Notes: a model not told the origin generated them from the letters alone. DNA of 64,000 nt from SCGC-AAA076-P13 sp963926355 (GCA_963926355.1 CAWUWW010000003.1:1-64000), one strand, 5' to 3'; positions 1 through 10,059 are shown, counted from the stretch's first letter. A program made the numbers and translations.

Positions 1-58
<58 letters not shown>

Positions 59-124
59 GTATTTCAACTGAAAGGCATTTTACAGCCTAAATTAAAAAGA
101 TAAAAGAGGTATGGGTATTCTTAT

Positions 125-802
125 TTATGATTGGCTTTTTAAAGACTTATATAAACTGTAATAAATATAGCCCCAAGGGATCGCAATAATATATTCAACG
201 AAGCCTAAGGCTATAAACTGGGCCAGACCAAAAGCTAAAAGTGATTGAACTATAGACGCGGCTAACAAGGTTATAAGAAAAAATAATAAGGTTAGTCCAA
301 ATAATATTCCGCCATGTTCATCTGTCATTTCCCATGATAGTTTTAAAGAATCGTTGATTCCTTTATTCTCCAGCATTATTAAAGAAGGAAATAACGAAAG
401 TCTTCCAGCTATATAAAAGGCAGGAAGAATTAAAAGTAAGGCACTAAAAAATACAGCTATTGAGCATAAAAGGTAGGCTCCAAGTATAGGGAAGAATTTT
501 TTAAGTCCCATAGATAAAGCAGACAAGGGTTCAATATCAACGTTATTTTCTTTCGCATCATAGGCAACATATAAACCTCCGATAAAAGACATACTCAAAA
601 TCATTCCTAAAATTCCGACAGTCCCGATTACGGCAGTATTGTCCTTAATAAAAATTAAGAGATCTTCTGGCTGAGTAACATTCTGCATAGGAGAAATAAG
701 ATAAGCCGTAGCTACCTCAACTGTCATTACAGGAGCTACAAGTAGAAGAAAAAATTGCCAGTTGTTAAGTGCAAAAACCCAAGCATGTTTAAATTGATTC
801 AT
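125..802 (-). CDS. Integral membrane protein, YciC/UPF0259-like
   Basis: This is a 225-residue hydrophobic protein with about five predicted membrane segments, near residues 13-35, 57-83, 104-131, 164-186 and 190-214. The short soluble stretch after the third segment carries a PAFYIAGRLSLFPSL motif followed by acidic and NDSLKLSWE residues. That pattern is typical of the YciC/DUF975-type membrane proteins, whose function is not established. The ATG start lies only 19 bp from the divergent peptidase start, so its promoter must overlap that gene. The tRNA-Ile follows on the same strand after about 65 bp. The family call is by general resemblance and no enzymatic residues are apparent. Confidence 0.6.
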   Translation of the reverse strand: MNQFKHAWVFALNNWQFFLLLVAPVMTVEVATAYLISPMQNVTQPEDLLIFIKDNTAVIGTVGILGMILSMSFIGGLYVAYDAKENNVDIEPLSALSMGLKKFFPILGAYLLCSIAVFFSALLLILPAFYIAGRLSLFPSLIMLENKGINDSLKLSWEMTDEHGGILFGLTLLFFLITLLAASIVQSLLAFGLAQFIALGFVEYIIAIPWGYIYYSLYKSLKSQS

Positions 803-821
803 TGAATGATTGTAAAGTATT

Positions 822-2948
822 ATGGAATCTATGCATAAAAAAAAATTAAGTCCTTTATTGTTAATAGCTTTTATTATTATAGCTACTAGCTGCTCACCTC
901 AAATACAAAATATGGATTACCCTGAATCAAAGAAAGTAGAATTTACTGAAAATGTTCATGGCTATGAAATTGAAGATTCTTATAGATGGCTAGAAGATTT
1001 TACAAGTGAAGAATCTGAGGACTGGGTTAAGAGACAAAATGCCTTTACTAATCAATTTATAGATAAAAATAAATTTCAGAAATCTATAGCTAAGGATTTA
1101 AAAAAGATATGGGGGAATGAATCTATAAGCACTCCTTATAAAGTTAAGGAAAAAACTTTTTATTCTTTTAATGATGGTTCATGGCAGCAAAGCAAGTTAA
1201 TGGTCAAAGATTGTGATGACTGCAAGGAAAGGGTCTTATTAGATCCTAACAATCTATCCAAAGATGGAACTATCTCACTGGGTGGAATAAGCGTAAGTAA
1301 TAACGCAGAGTTATTGGCTTACTCTATTTCTGACGGTGGATCAGACTGGAGGTCCTGGAGGGTTCTTGATATAAGTTCAGGTGAAGTGCTTGAAGATAAT
1401 ATTGAATGGGCAAAATTCTCCAATGCAACATGGGAGAATGATGATTCTGGTTTTTACTATCAAAAGTATGAAGAGCCAAAAGATGAGCTTTTAAAAGAGC
1501 TCAATGCTAGTCCTGAGCTTATGTTTCACAAGATAGGCACTGAACAATCACAAGATCTTATTATTTATGAAAATTCTAATGAGCCACGATGGGGTTGGGG
1601 CATTACTGTTGTTGAAGATTCTAAAATAAAATTTCTTTCCATATCAGAGGGGACTGATGAGCGAAATAGGCTCTATGTTCAACTTGAACCAGGAGAGGCT
1701 TTTATCCCGTTAATTGATGAGCTAATAGGAACTTATGAGTTCTTGGGAAACAAAGACAATATATTTTGGTTCTATACAACTGAAGGGGCTATCAATGGCA
1801 AAGTTGCTTCACTAGAAATAAAAAATGGCTCTTTTATTTGGAATGATGTTATCTCTCAAACTGATAATCCCATAAGAAGCGTTAATCTTATTAATGACTC
1901 TATCGCTATCACTTATTTAGTTGATACATTTTCAGAAGTTCAGTTTTTTTCACTTGAAGGAGAGTATAAAAATAAATTAGCTACTCGTGAAAGAGGAACT
2001 ATTAGTGGTTTTTATGGCAGTCTGAAAGATACATCTACCTATTTCTCCTTTACAAACTTTATTACACCCAGAGAGATATATAAAATTGACTTAACAGACC
2101 TCTCACAGGAGTTATTTTGGAAAGAGGATTTGGAAGGATACGATTCAAATACATACGTATCAGAGTTTACATTCTATGAATCAAAGGATGGAACTCAAAT
2201 ACCAATTCATATTAACCATAAAAAATCTTTAATAATAAATGAAGATACTCCTGTGCTTCTTTATGGATATGGAGGTTTTAACATTTCTATACTTCCTGGT
2301 TTTAGTAAGGGTTACACAGCCTGGATGAACCAAGGCGGAGTGGTTGCTGTTGCTAATTTAAGAGGTGGTGGTGAATATGGAGATGCATGGCATGAGAGCG
2401 GGATGCTATTTAATAAACAAAATGTATTTGATGATTTTTCCTATGCTGCTAAATTTCTTCACAATACAAAAATTGGGTCTCCAGAATCAACTGCTATAGA
2501 TGGAAGGTCTAACGGCGGCTTATTGGTTGGAGCAACCATGCTACAAAATCCAGAGCTATTTAAAGTTGCTATCCCTCAAGTGGGTGTTTTAGATATGCTT
2601 AGGTTTCATAAATTTACCATAGGCTGGGCATGGGAGAGTGATTACGGCTCGCCAGATAAAAAAGATGAATTTGAAAATCTTCTTTCATTTTCACCACTGC
2701 ATAATATTAAAAAAGATCAATGCTACCCAACAACACTTATAACAACAGCAAGTCGTGATGACAGAGTTGTACCCTCTCATTCATTTAAATTTGCTGCCAA
2801 GCTTCAAGAATATCAAGGCTGCAATAATCCCGTTCTAATAAGAATTGAGGATAGAGCTGGGCATGGAGCAGGAACTCCAAGAGATAAACAAATTAATCAG
2901 ATAGCTGAAATTTATGGGTATGCTTTATCAGTTATAGCGGGTAGTTAA
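822..2948 (+). CDS. Prolyl oligopeptidase family serine peptidase (S9A), lipoprotein signal
   Basis: The protein (708 aa) should cleave short peptides after proline in the periplasm or at the envelope. Residues 1-25 are a signal peptide ending in an IATSC-type lipobox, so it is probably a lipoprotein. The usual S9A layout follows: an N-terminal beta-propeller (about 80-430), then an alpha/beta-hydrolase domain. The catalytic triad is visible as Ser563 in GRSNGGLLVG, Asp646/647 in SRDDRVVP and His681 in RAGHGAG. The common family motif is GGSNGG, so the Arg before the nucleophile is a variant. ATG codons at 822 and 831 are both possible; 831 gives a more ordinary signal peptide (MHKKKL). The 3' end converges with the FKBP gene, leaving 2 bp. 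Confidence 0.93.
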   Translation: MESMHKKKLSPLLLIAFIIIATSCSPQIQNMDYPESKKVEFTENVHGYEIEDSYRWLEDFTSEESEDWVKRQNAFTNQFIDKNKFQKSIAKDLKKIWGNESISTPYKVKEKTFYSFNDGSWQQSKLMVKDCDDCKERVLLDPNNLSKDGTISLGGISVSNNAELLAYSISDGGSDWRSWRVLDISSGEVLEDNIEWAKFSNATWENDDSGFYYQKYEEPKDELLKELNASPELMFHKIGTEQSQDLIIYENSNEPRWGWGITVVEDSKIKFLSISEGTDERNRLYVQLEPGEAFIPLIDELIGTYEFLGNKDNIFWFYTTEGAINGKVASLEIKNGSFIWNDVISQTDNPIRSVNLINDSIAITYLVDTFSEVQFFSLEGEYKNKLATRERGTISGFYGSLKDTSTYFSFTNFITPREIYKIDLTDLSQELFWKEDLEGYDSNTYVSEFTFYESKDGTQIPIHINHKKSLIINEDTPVLLYGYGGFNISILPGFSKGYTAWMNQGGVVAVANLRGGGEYGDAWHESGMLFNKQNVFDDFSYAAKFLHNTKIGSPESTAIDGRSNGGLLVGATMLQNPELFKVAIPQVGVLDMLRFHKFTIGWAWESDYGSPDKKDEFENLLSFSPLHNIKKDQCYPTTLITTASRDDRVVPSHSFKFAAKLQEYQGCNNPVLIRIEDRAGHGAGTPRDKQINQIAEIYGYALSVIAGS

Positions 2949-2950
2949 TT

Positions 2951-3406
2951 CTATTCAATATCTAATAATTCAATATCAAAAATTAAGATAGAGTTTGGTG
3001 GTATGCCTGGCCTGCCCTCATCTCCGTAAGCCATGCTTGAGTCAATATAGGCTCTCCATTTATCGCCTACTTTCATCATAGAAATAATTTTTTGACACCC
3101 AACGATTAATCCTGAGAGCTGAACGGTTAATGGCTCATTCATATCAACCGAGCTCCAAAAAACAGTTCCATCGGTTAGAGTTCCGTGAAAATGAGCTGTG
3201 ATTACATTATTAAGATCAGGTGATTCAGTTAATTCATCTCCGCTTTTTATAATTGAGTATTGGAGTCCTTGCTCTACTTGATTAACACCCTCTTGAGATC
3301 CGTTTTCAATAAAAAATTTCATATTGCCTATCTGTTGTACGTTAGGGCTATCTTGGTTACAGCCTACTAGTATTAATAAAAGAGAGAATTGTAATATTTT
3401 TTTCAT
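2951..3406 (-). CDS. FKBP-type peptidyl-prolyl cis-trans isomerase, lipoprotein
   Basis: This 151-residue protein has a lipoprotein signal (Cys16 in LILVGCNQD) followed by an FKBP domain from about residue 50. Visible FKBP features are VxAHFHGTLTDGTVFWSS, the GCQKIISMMKVGDKWRAYI stretch and the YGDEGRPGIPPNS loop near the C terminus. The family catalyses proline isomerisation and helps fold envelope proteins. Its ATG overlaps the tyrS stop codon by one base (TAATG), so the two are probably translationally coupled. The closest family group is the FkpA/FklB type, but it lacks their long N-terminal dimerisation region. Confidence 0.88.
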   Translation of the reverse strand: MKKILQFSLLLILVGCNQDSPNVQQIGNMKFFIENGSQEGVNQVEQGLQYSIIKSGDELTESPDLNNVITAHFHGTLTDGTVFWSSVDMNEPLTVQLSGLIVGCQKIISMMKVGDKWRAYIDSSMAYGDEGRPGIPPNSILIFDIELLDIE

Positions 3407-4596
3407 TAAATCGTTTTTATTTGTAGAAACTTTCTTTTGCCTACTTGGTAGATGGCATCAGAGCTTTTCTGGATTTCTAATTTTGGATCATCAACTTTTA
3501 CAGAATCTATCTTTACACCGCCTTGCTTAATTAACCTCATAGCCTCTGATGTACTTGAAACCATTTCTGTATTTTTGAGTAAATTTGGTAATGCGATAGT
3601 ATCGCCATCAATTTTAATTGTTAAAGATGGGATATCTTCTGGCATTTGTCCTTTTTGAAATCTTTGTAAAAAAGCTTCTTTGCATTTACCCCCCTCTCCC
3701 TCTGAATGAAATCTATCCACCAATTCTTCTGCTAAAAGAAATTTAATGTCTCGTGGGTTTGCACCCCCTTCCATTTGTTTTTTTAGACTCTTTATCTCTT
3801 TCTCCGGCATGAAACTTAAAAGCTCAAACCATCTCCACATAAGCGTATCTGAGATAGACATAATCTTGCCAAACATTTCGTTGGGCTCATCATCAATAGC
3901 AATATAGTTATTAAGGGATTTGGACATTTTATTGATGCCATCTAATCCTTCTAATATAGGAACGGTTAGAACGACTTGGGGCTCTTGATCGAATGCCCTT
4001 TGGAGCTCTCTTCCAACTAATAAATTAAATTTTTGGTCTGTACCGCCACACTCGACATCTGCCTCTAATGCTACTGAGTCATAACCCTGAACTAAGGGGT
4101 ATAAAAACTCATGAATAGCTATGCTTTGGTTGGCGTTATAACGCTTATTAAAATCATCACGCTCTAACATCCTGGCAACATTATATTTTGAAGCTAACTT
4201 AATAAGACCATCAGCCCCAAGTTTATTGCACCATTCTGAATTAAATCTAACCTCGGTAAGCTCTTTCTTTAAAATTTTAAAAACTTGTTTTTCATATGTT
4301 TTTGCATTTGCTACTAGCTCTTCGGAGCTCAAAGTAGGTCTGGTTTTATTCTTTCCTGAGGGATCTCCAATTTGACCCGTAAAATCACCTATAAGAAAAA
4401 TTACTTTATGACCAAGATCTTGAAAATGTCTTAACTTATTTAACAGCACTGTATGGCCAAGATGAAGGTCTGGTGCCGTAGGATCAAATCCTGCTTTTAC
4501 AACCAACTGCTTCCCGGATTCTAATTTCTTTTTTAAATCAGATTCTGTAAGAACTTCATCTGTCCCACGTTTAATAATTGCCAAGGCTTCTTTCAT
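3406..4596 (-). CDS. tyrS: Tyrosyl-tRNA synthetase
   Basis: This class I synthetase (396 aa) charges tRNA-Tyr in the cytoplasm. The HIGH signature appears as H45-L-G-H48 in DLHLGHTVLL, and the KMSKS loop is at residues 223-227. A GDFTGQIGDPSG segment binds tyrosyl-adenylate, and a C-terminal S4-like RNA-binding domain (about 330-396) ends the protein. The length and HLGH variant fit the TyrRS subgroup of about 400 aa found in Pseudomonas. In Pseudomonas, tyrS lies beside an M23 peptidase gene and anmK; here putA has come between them. It starts with ATG 78 bp from the divergent putA start. Confidence 0.97.
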   Translation of the reverse strand: MKEALAIIKRGTDEVLTESDLKKKLESGKQLVVKAGFDPTAPDLHLGHTVLLNKLRHFQDLGHKVIFLIGDFTGQIGDPSGKNKTRPTLSSEELVANAKTYEKQVFKILKKELTEVRFNSEWCNKLGADGLIKLASKYNVARMLERDDFNKRYNANQSIAIHEFLYPLVQGYDSVALEADVECGGTDQKFNLLVGRELQRAFDQEPQVVLTVPILEGLDGINKMSKSLNNYIAIDDEPNEMFGKIMSISDTLMWRWFELLSFMPEKEIKSLKKQMEGGANPRDIKFLLAEELVDRFHSEGEGGKCKEAFLQRFQKGQMPEDIPSLTIKIDGDTIALPNLLKNTEMVSSTSEAMRLIKQGGVKIDSVKVDDPKLEIQKSSDAIYQVGKRKFLQIKTI

Positions 4597-4674
4597 ACTA
4601 CTATCATAGTGTTTTTAACTGATTAATAAAATCAGAAAGTTGCTACTTAGTGCCATAAGATTAAAATAACTGTT

Positions 4675-7600
4675 ATGTTTTTTTCAGATAATAAATTTAC
4701 AGCCGAATCATTAATTGTTCCAAAGCTTTTAGAAGATTCAGTTTTTTTAAATACTGATACCATTTCCAATAATGCAAAGCAGATAATAGATGCATGTAGA
4801 GCCAATAAAAAAGATAGAACTATGCTGGATGCTTTTCTAAGTGAGTATGGCTTAGATAACAATGAGGGCGTTGGCTTAATGTGTCTAGCGGAATCGGTTC
4901 TAAGAATCCCAGATAAAAAAACAAGAGATCTTATTATTTCTGAAAAACTCTCAGAAGGAAGGTGGATAGATCACCTTAACAAAGCCGATAGTCTTTTTGT
5001 TAATGCTTCAACATGGGGATTGTTATTAGCGGGCAAAGTAGTTGCTACACCGGCGGAATGGACCAAAAGCCCAAATAAGTTTTTAAGTTCTTTAATCTCT
5101 AAGTCTGGAGAGTTTCCTATAAGAAATGCTGTCCTTGCAGCAATGCATATACTCAGCCAAGAGTTTGTTATGGGAAGAGATTTTGACGATATTGCTAAAA
5201 TCAAAGATATTGAGAGCGAAGTTTACTCATTTGACATGCTTGGTGAGGCGGCTAGAAACTCTGACCAGGCAGAGTCATATTATTTATCTTATAAAAATGC
5301 AATTGACGAGGTTGGTAAAATCAACCTTATAAAGAATAGATCCAATGGCGTTTCAATAAAAATATCGGCCCTATACCCTAGGTATGAGATGCTTAAATTG
5401 CGTGAAATAGAGCTAACATTAATACCAAGATTAATTTCATTAGTAGAATATGCCAAAGAAAAAAATGTGGATATAACTATTGATGCTGAAGAGCAAGACC
5501 GACTTGATATAAGTCTAGAGATAATAAAAAAAATAGCATATTCAGAGAAGATAAAAGACTGGTCTGGATTTGGGATTGCCCTGCAAGCTTACGGTAAAAG
5601 ATCGATAGATGTTATTAACTGGCTAGAGGATTTATTAAAGAACAGAGCTCTAATGCATCTTAGACTTGTTAAAGGTGCCTATTGGGACTATGAAATAAAG
5701 CATGCTCAAATCTCAGGCTATGAAGACTACCCAGTTTTTACTAAAAAATCTTTAACTGATCTTTCATACCTTGCATGCGCAAAAAGAATATTTGAAATAG
5801 AATCTATCTACCCAAAATTTGCTACCCATAACGCTCATACCATTTCAGCCATCTGTCATTTAGGGAAAAATAAGGATTATGAATTCCAAAGATTGTTCGG
5901 GATGGGGGAATTACTCTATAAATGCTCAAAAGATATTTTGCAGCATGATAAAAAAGTTTCTATATACGCTCCCATTGGAAAATATAAAGACCTCCTGCCT
6001 TATTTAGTAAGAAGATTGCTTGAGAATGGTGCCAATAGCTCATTTATTAATAGGCTCCTAGATCCTAAAACTGATTCAAGCTCACTGGCAAGAGGCCCTC
6101 ACGATAAAATAAAAGAAGAAAGGAAAGATATACCATTGCCAAAAAATATTTTTACAAACAGAAAGAACTCAAAGGGCTTAGATCTAACTCAAGCACATGA
6201 GATTGAAAAGCTAAATAAAGAGTTGAGGGTATTTAAAGATAAAAAAATTCATGCCACTTCAATTTACTTAGGTAGAAATTCAAAAAATACCACTATAAAT
6301 AACATAGTCTCTATAGCAGATGATTCAATAATCGGTTCCGTTGTTTTGGATAATGTTTCTGATATTGCTAACTGTCTTGGTAAAAATCTATCTAAGGAAT
6401 GGTTGTTAGAAAATGTAGGGGGGAGATCGGACACCCTAAAATCAATTGCTGATGATATTGAAAATAATCCATATGAATTGATCTATTTTTTGATGCACGA
6501 GGCTGGAAAAACTATTCATAATGCGGTGGATGAAATAAGAGAGGCTGTTGATTTTCTAAGATATTATTCTGAAGAAATTATAAAGATTCATAATAGGGAT
6601 CCTATTCTTGATGGCCCTACGGGTGAAATTAATACCTTGTCATACTCTGGAAAAGGTCATTTTCTTTGCATTAGTCCTTGGAATTTTCCTGTTGCAATAC
6701 TTATAGGGCAAATAAGTGCAGCCCTTGCTTGTGGAAATAGAGTGACTGTAAAGCCATCCGAGCACACATCCATTCTAGGATATCTGGTAACTAAGAAATT
6801 TCATGAACATGGAGTACCTATCGACATCTTGGAGCTCATACTAGGAGATGGGATATATGGAGATGCTCTTTCTAATATTAAATCTATTAAGGGAGTAGCT
6901 TTTACAGGTTCCCTAAATACAGCAAAAAAAATTCAATCAAATTTAAATATTAATCATAAAGAGATTATCCCGTTAATTGCAGAAACCGGAGGCGTTAATG
7001 TAATGGTGGTTGATTCAAGCGCTCTTTTAGAACAAGCAACTGATGATATTATTAGATCAGCCTTTGATAGTTCAGGGCAAAGATGTTCTGCTCTTAGGGT
7101 CTTATGCATTCAAGATGATATTTATGAAGATCTTTTGATTATGCTCAAAGGAAGTATGAAGGAACTAAAAATTGGCAATCCTCAAGACCTTGATACAGAT
7201 ATTGGCCCAATTATTAATGATGTTTCTTTTAACAAATTATTTGCATATATTGAAAACTGTAAAGAGAAAGATATGCAGGTATATCAATCTTCAGATACAA
7301 CTTATAATAAACACATAACTCCAACTTTAATTGAAATAGATAAATTATCTAATATAGAAGAAGAGCAATTTGGCCCCATTCTTCATGTTCTAAAATTTTC
7401 TTCAAAGAAAATCAATGTCCTTATAGATAATATTAATGAGAGTGGCTTTGGTCTTACTATGGGGATTCATACAAGAATTGAATCAAGGGCAGATCTTTTT
7501 AGTCAGAGATGTAATGTAGGAAATATTTACATTAATCGAGATATGGTTGGTGCTGTTGTCGGCTCTCAGCCTTTCGGAGGAAGGGGTCTATCTGGAAGCG

Positions 7601-7719
7601 GTTACAAGGCTGGAGGACCAAACTACCTATTGCAGTTTATGGATGAAAAGGTAATTTCAAAAAACTCAGTAGCATTTGGTGGTAATGCTGAGCTATTAAA
7701 TATTCAAAAAGACATATGA
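4675..7719 (+). CDS. putA: Bifunctional proline dehydrogenase / P5C dehydrogenase (short PutA)
   Basis: PutA oxidises proline to glutamate in two steps, channelling the pyrroline-5-carboxylate intermediate and passing electrons to quinone. Residues about 75-480 form the FAD-dependent proline dehydrogenase barrel, with LRLVKGAYWD, FATHNAHT and the substrate-binding RRLLENGANSSF. Residues about 540-1000 form the aldehyde dehydrogenase with FCISPWNFP-like and PSEH motifs, general base Glu770 (ETGG) and nucleophile Cys804 (SGQRCS). At 1014 aa it lacks both the N-terminal ribbon-helix-helix DNA-binding domain and the extra C-terminal domain of the E. coli enzyme (about 1320 aa). It therefore cannot repress its own gene as E. 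coli PutA does. The stop overlaps the next ATG (ATGA). Confidence 0.95.
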   Translation: MFFSDNKFTAESLIVPKLLEDSVFLNTDTISNNAKQIIDACRANKKDRTMLDAFLSEYGLDNNEGVGLMCLAESVLRIPDKKTRDLIISEKLSEGRWIDHLNKADSLFVNASTWGLLLAGKVVATPAEWTKSPNKFLSSLISKSGEFPIRNAVLAAMHILSQEFVMGRDFDDIAKIKDIESEVYSFDMLGEAARNSDQAESYYLSYKNAIDEVGKINLIKNRSNGVSIKISALYPRYEMLKLREIELTLIPRLISLVEYAKEKNVDITIDAEEQDRLDISLEIIKKIAYSEKIKDWSGFGIALQAYGKRSIDVINWLEDLLKNRALMHLRLVKGAYWDYEIKHAQISGYEDYPVFTKKSLTDLSYLACAKRIFEIESIYPKFATHNAHTISAICHLGKNKDYEFQRLFGMGELLYKCSKDILQHDKKVSIYAPIGKYKDLLPYLVRRLLENGANSSFINRLLDPKTDSSSLARGPHDKIKEERKDIPLPKNIFTNRKNSKGLDLTQAHEIEKLNKELRVFKDKKIHATSIYLGRNSKNTTINNIVSIADDSIIGSVVLDNVSDIANCLGKNLSKEWLLENVGGRSDTLKSIADDIENNPYELIYFLMHEAGKTIHNAVDEIREAVDFLRYYSEEIIKIHNRDPILDGPTGEINTLSYSGKGHFLCISPWNFPVAILIGQISAALACGNRVTVKPSEHTSILGYLVTKKFHEHGVPIDILELILGDGIYGDALSNIKSIKGVAFTGSLNTAKKIQSNLNINHKEIIPLIAETGGVNVMVVDSSALLEQATDDIIRSAFDSSGQRCSALRVLCIQDDIYEDLLIMLKGSMKELKIGNPQDLDTDIGPIINDVSFNKLFAYIENCKEKDMQVYQSSDTTYNKHITPTLIEIDKLSNIEEEQFGPILHVLKFSSKKINVLIDNINESGFGLTMGIHTRIESRADLFSQRCNVGNIYINRDMVGAVVGSQPFGGRGLSGSGYKAGGPNYLLQFMDEKVISKNSVAFGGNAELLNIQKDI

Positions 7720-8969
7720 TTGGGTTTAAGAGAATTCCAAAAAGATTAGTTCTAGTTACTTTTATATCTTCAATTGTATTAATTTTACTCCTCTATGCTG
7801 ACGTAAAAACCTATCAGGCGCTGCCAGTTGAGGAAATACAAGTTAGCGAAGAATTCATAGCCCAGCTTTCAGAGACTCCTATAAATGCTATTCATCAAGT
7901 CAAAGACGGAGAAAGTCTTTCGGTTATTTTTGAGAATTTTAATGTCTCGTTAAATACTGCCTACAAAATATTTAGACTAGACTCCCAAAACCTTCTAACA
8001 AAGATTAAGCCAGGCGATGAGATGCGCTTTAGCTATATGGGGGATAAGTTAACCAGCATTGAGATAATGAAAGATAAATTAAACTCTCTGCTTATTACAA
8101 TCTCTAATGACATATCTATAAAGAAAGTTAAAAAAAATGTTGAGCTAATAAGCTCGTTTAAAAAGGGCGTTATTGGAACTTCATTCTATGAAGCAGCTCT
8201 TGAGTCACATATACCCGATAGCGTAATAATGGATTTTGCTTATATCTTTGGATGGGATGTTGATTTTATATTTGACATTAGAGAGGGAGATAAATTCTAT
8301 GTTATCTATGAAACTCCTTATTCAGATGGCGAACAGGTAGAAAATGGCGATATTGTATTTGCAAAATTTATCAATAATAAAAATACTTATTTTGCTAATA
8401 GGTTTTACAGCGAAAATGGCAAGAAGGAATATTTTGATTCCCAGGGTAATAATATGCAAAAAGCATTCCTTAAGGCGCCTTTAGACTTTGCCTATATTAG
8501 CTCGCACTTTAATCCCAATAGAATGCATCCTGTATTGCATAAAATAAGAGCTCATAATGGCGTAGATTATGCAGCTAAAAGAGGTTCTCCAGTTAGATCT
8601 ACAGGAGATGGAACTATTTCTTTTGCCGGCAAGAGAAATGGATGCGGCAATGAAATTGTTATTAAGCACTCTAATGACTACACAACGAGATATTGCCATC
8701 TAGAAAAGTTTGCAAAAAATATAAATAACGGTAAAAAGGTTCGTCAAGGGGACACTATAGGCTTTGTTGGCAGTACCGGCCTTGCTACAGGCCCTCACCT
8801 GCATTATGAATTTAAAATAGGTGATACAAGAACAGATCCTATAAAAGTAAGACTTCCTTCTGCAGAACCTGTTACAAAAAAATTAAAACCAAGTTTTGAT
8901 ACACTGATAGAAGAAAATAAATTAATGTTAGAGAGCTTTAATAGGCTTTCGTCGTATGAAAGTGAATAA
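7716..8969 (+). CDS. M23 family murein DD-endopeptidase (MepM-like)
   Basis: This 417-residue envelope protein has one N-terminal membrane anchor (about residues 10-30), an OapA/LysM-like region starting HQVKDGESLSVIF (about 60-110) and a C-terminal LytM zinc peptidase domain. The metal and catalytic residues are present: His280 and Asp284 in HNGVDYA, and His361/His363 in GPHLHYEF. Such enzymes cut D-Ala-mDAP crosslinks so that the sacculus can expand. It overlaps putA by 4 bp and anmK by 14 bp, so all three are likely one transcript. Peptidase next to anmK is the standard Pseudomonas arrangement and links wall cutting to recycling. Confidence 0.92.
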   Translation: MIGFKRIPKRLVLVTFISSIVLILLLYADVKTYQALPVEEIQVSEEFIAQLSETPINAIHQVKDGESLSVIFENFNVSLNTAYKIFRLDSQNLLTKIKPGDEMRFSYMGDKLTSIEIMKDKLNSLLITISNDISIKKVKKNVELISSFKKGVIGTSFYEAALESHIPDSVIMDFAYIFGWDVDFIFDIREGDKFYVIYETPYSDGEQVENGDIVFAKFINNKNTYFANRFYSENGKKEYFDSQGNNMQKAFLKAPLDFAYISSHFNPNRMHPVLHKIRAHNGVDYAAKRGSPVRSTGDGTISFAGKRNGCGNEIVIKHSNDYTTRYCHLEKFAKNINNGKKVRQGDTIGFVGSTGLATGPHLHYEFKIGDTRTDPIKVRLPSAEPVTKKLKPSFDTLIEENKLMLESFNRLSSYESE

Positions 8970-10059
8970 ATCAATATATATAGGGGCTATGAGCGGAACA
9001 AGCCATGATGCTATTGATGTTTCGTTTATTAGTGTTGATGGAAGTATAAACCTAGAATTTTTTTATTCTTATAAATTACCCAAGTCCTTAAGGGTAAAAA
9101 TAGCAAATCAAATAAGCTCCAATAACACCACACTTTCTGACTTAGGGAAGTTAAATAAAGAACTAGGGTTAGCTTTTTTAAAAGCCATTGCTACCGGCAT
9201 TACTAAAAGTAAAATAAACACATCTAAAATAAAATGCATTGCCATTTCGGGCCAAACGGTTAGGCATGAAATTCAAGGAAATACTTCTTTCTCAATGCAG
9301 TTAGGGGATCCTAATATTATAGCTGCAAGAACTGGGATTCCTGTAGCCTACGATTTCAGAAATATGCATATTGCATTTGGCGGCCAAGGTGCGCCTTTAG
9401 TTCCTGAATTCCATGAAAAAATATTTTATAAAAAAAATAAACCTAGAATAATTTTGAATATAGGCGGGATCGCTAACTACACCTATCTATCAAAAAAATC
9501 TCAGCCATGGGGCACTGATTCAGGTCCTGGAAATGCCTTGATGGATGCTTATTGCGCATCAAAGCTTGGCGTTAGTTTTGATAAAAATGGTGCCAGAGCC
9601 TCAAAAGGGAAAGTAATAAATAAAGAGCTAAAGAAACTTTTAAGCAATAAATTTTTTACATTATCCTCGCCAAAATCGACTGGAAAAGAATTATTTAATT
9701 TTCAGTTTATATCTAAAGAACTTCTCAAGCATACCGATGAAGATGTTTTAGCAACATTGTCAGAATTTACTGCAAAATCAATATCGGATGCCATTTCTAA
9801 AAATAAACATTCAGATTCTCAGATTATAGTTTGTGGTGGTGGCTCTAAAAATACGAATCTTATTAATAGAATTAGAGCTCACCATAAAAATGAACTTTTA
9901 CTGTCGGAAGAGCTTGGTTTTGACTCTCAAGCAATAGAGTCAATGGCCTTTGCTTGGCTTGGCTTTAAACGAGTAAATAAGAAAGCATCTTCGATACAAC
10001 TAGGTGCTAAGAAATATACTAAAGGCCTTTTAGGATCGGTTGCTAGATCTAAACCGTAA
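8956..10059 (+). CDS. anmK: Anhydro-N-acetylmuramic acid kinase
   Basis: AnmK (367 aa) phosphorylates and opens 1,6-anhydro-MurNAc released from peptidoglycan, feeding it back into amino-sugar metabolism. The N-terminal phosphate-binding signature MSGTSHDAIDV is clear at residues 12-22. The GDPNIIAARTGIPVAYDFR, GGQGAPLVPEFHE and NIGGIANYTYL blocks follow, and a VCGGGSKN loop sits near the C terminus. The length matches the family. The ATG lies inside the 3' end of the upstream peptidase gene (14 bp overlap). The 3' end runs 11 bp into the convergent erpA gene. Confidence 0.96.
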   Translation: MKVNKSIYIGAMSGTSHDAIDVSFISVDGSINLEFFYSYKLPKSLRVKIANQISSNNTTLSDLGKLNKELGLAFLKAIATGITKSKINTSKIKCIAISGQTVRHEIQGNTSFSMQLGDPNIIAARTGIPVAYDFRNMHIAFGGQGAPLVPEFHEKIFYKKNKPRIILNIGGIANYTYLSKKSQPWGTDSGPGNALMDAYCASKLGVSFDKNGARASKGKVINKELKKLLSNKFFTLSSPKSTGKELFNFQFISKELLKHTDEDVLATLSEFTAKSISDAISKNKHSDSQIIVCGGGSKNTNLINRIRAHHKNELLLSEELGFDSQAIESMAFAWLGFKRVNKKASSIQLGAKKYTKGLLGSVARSKP

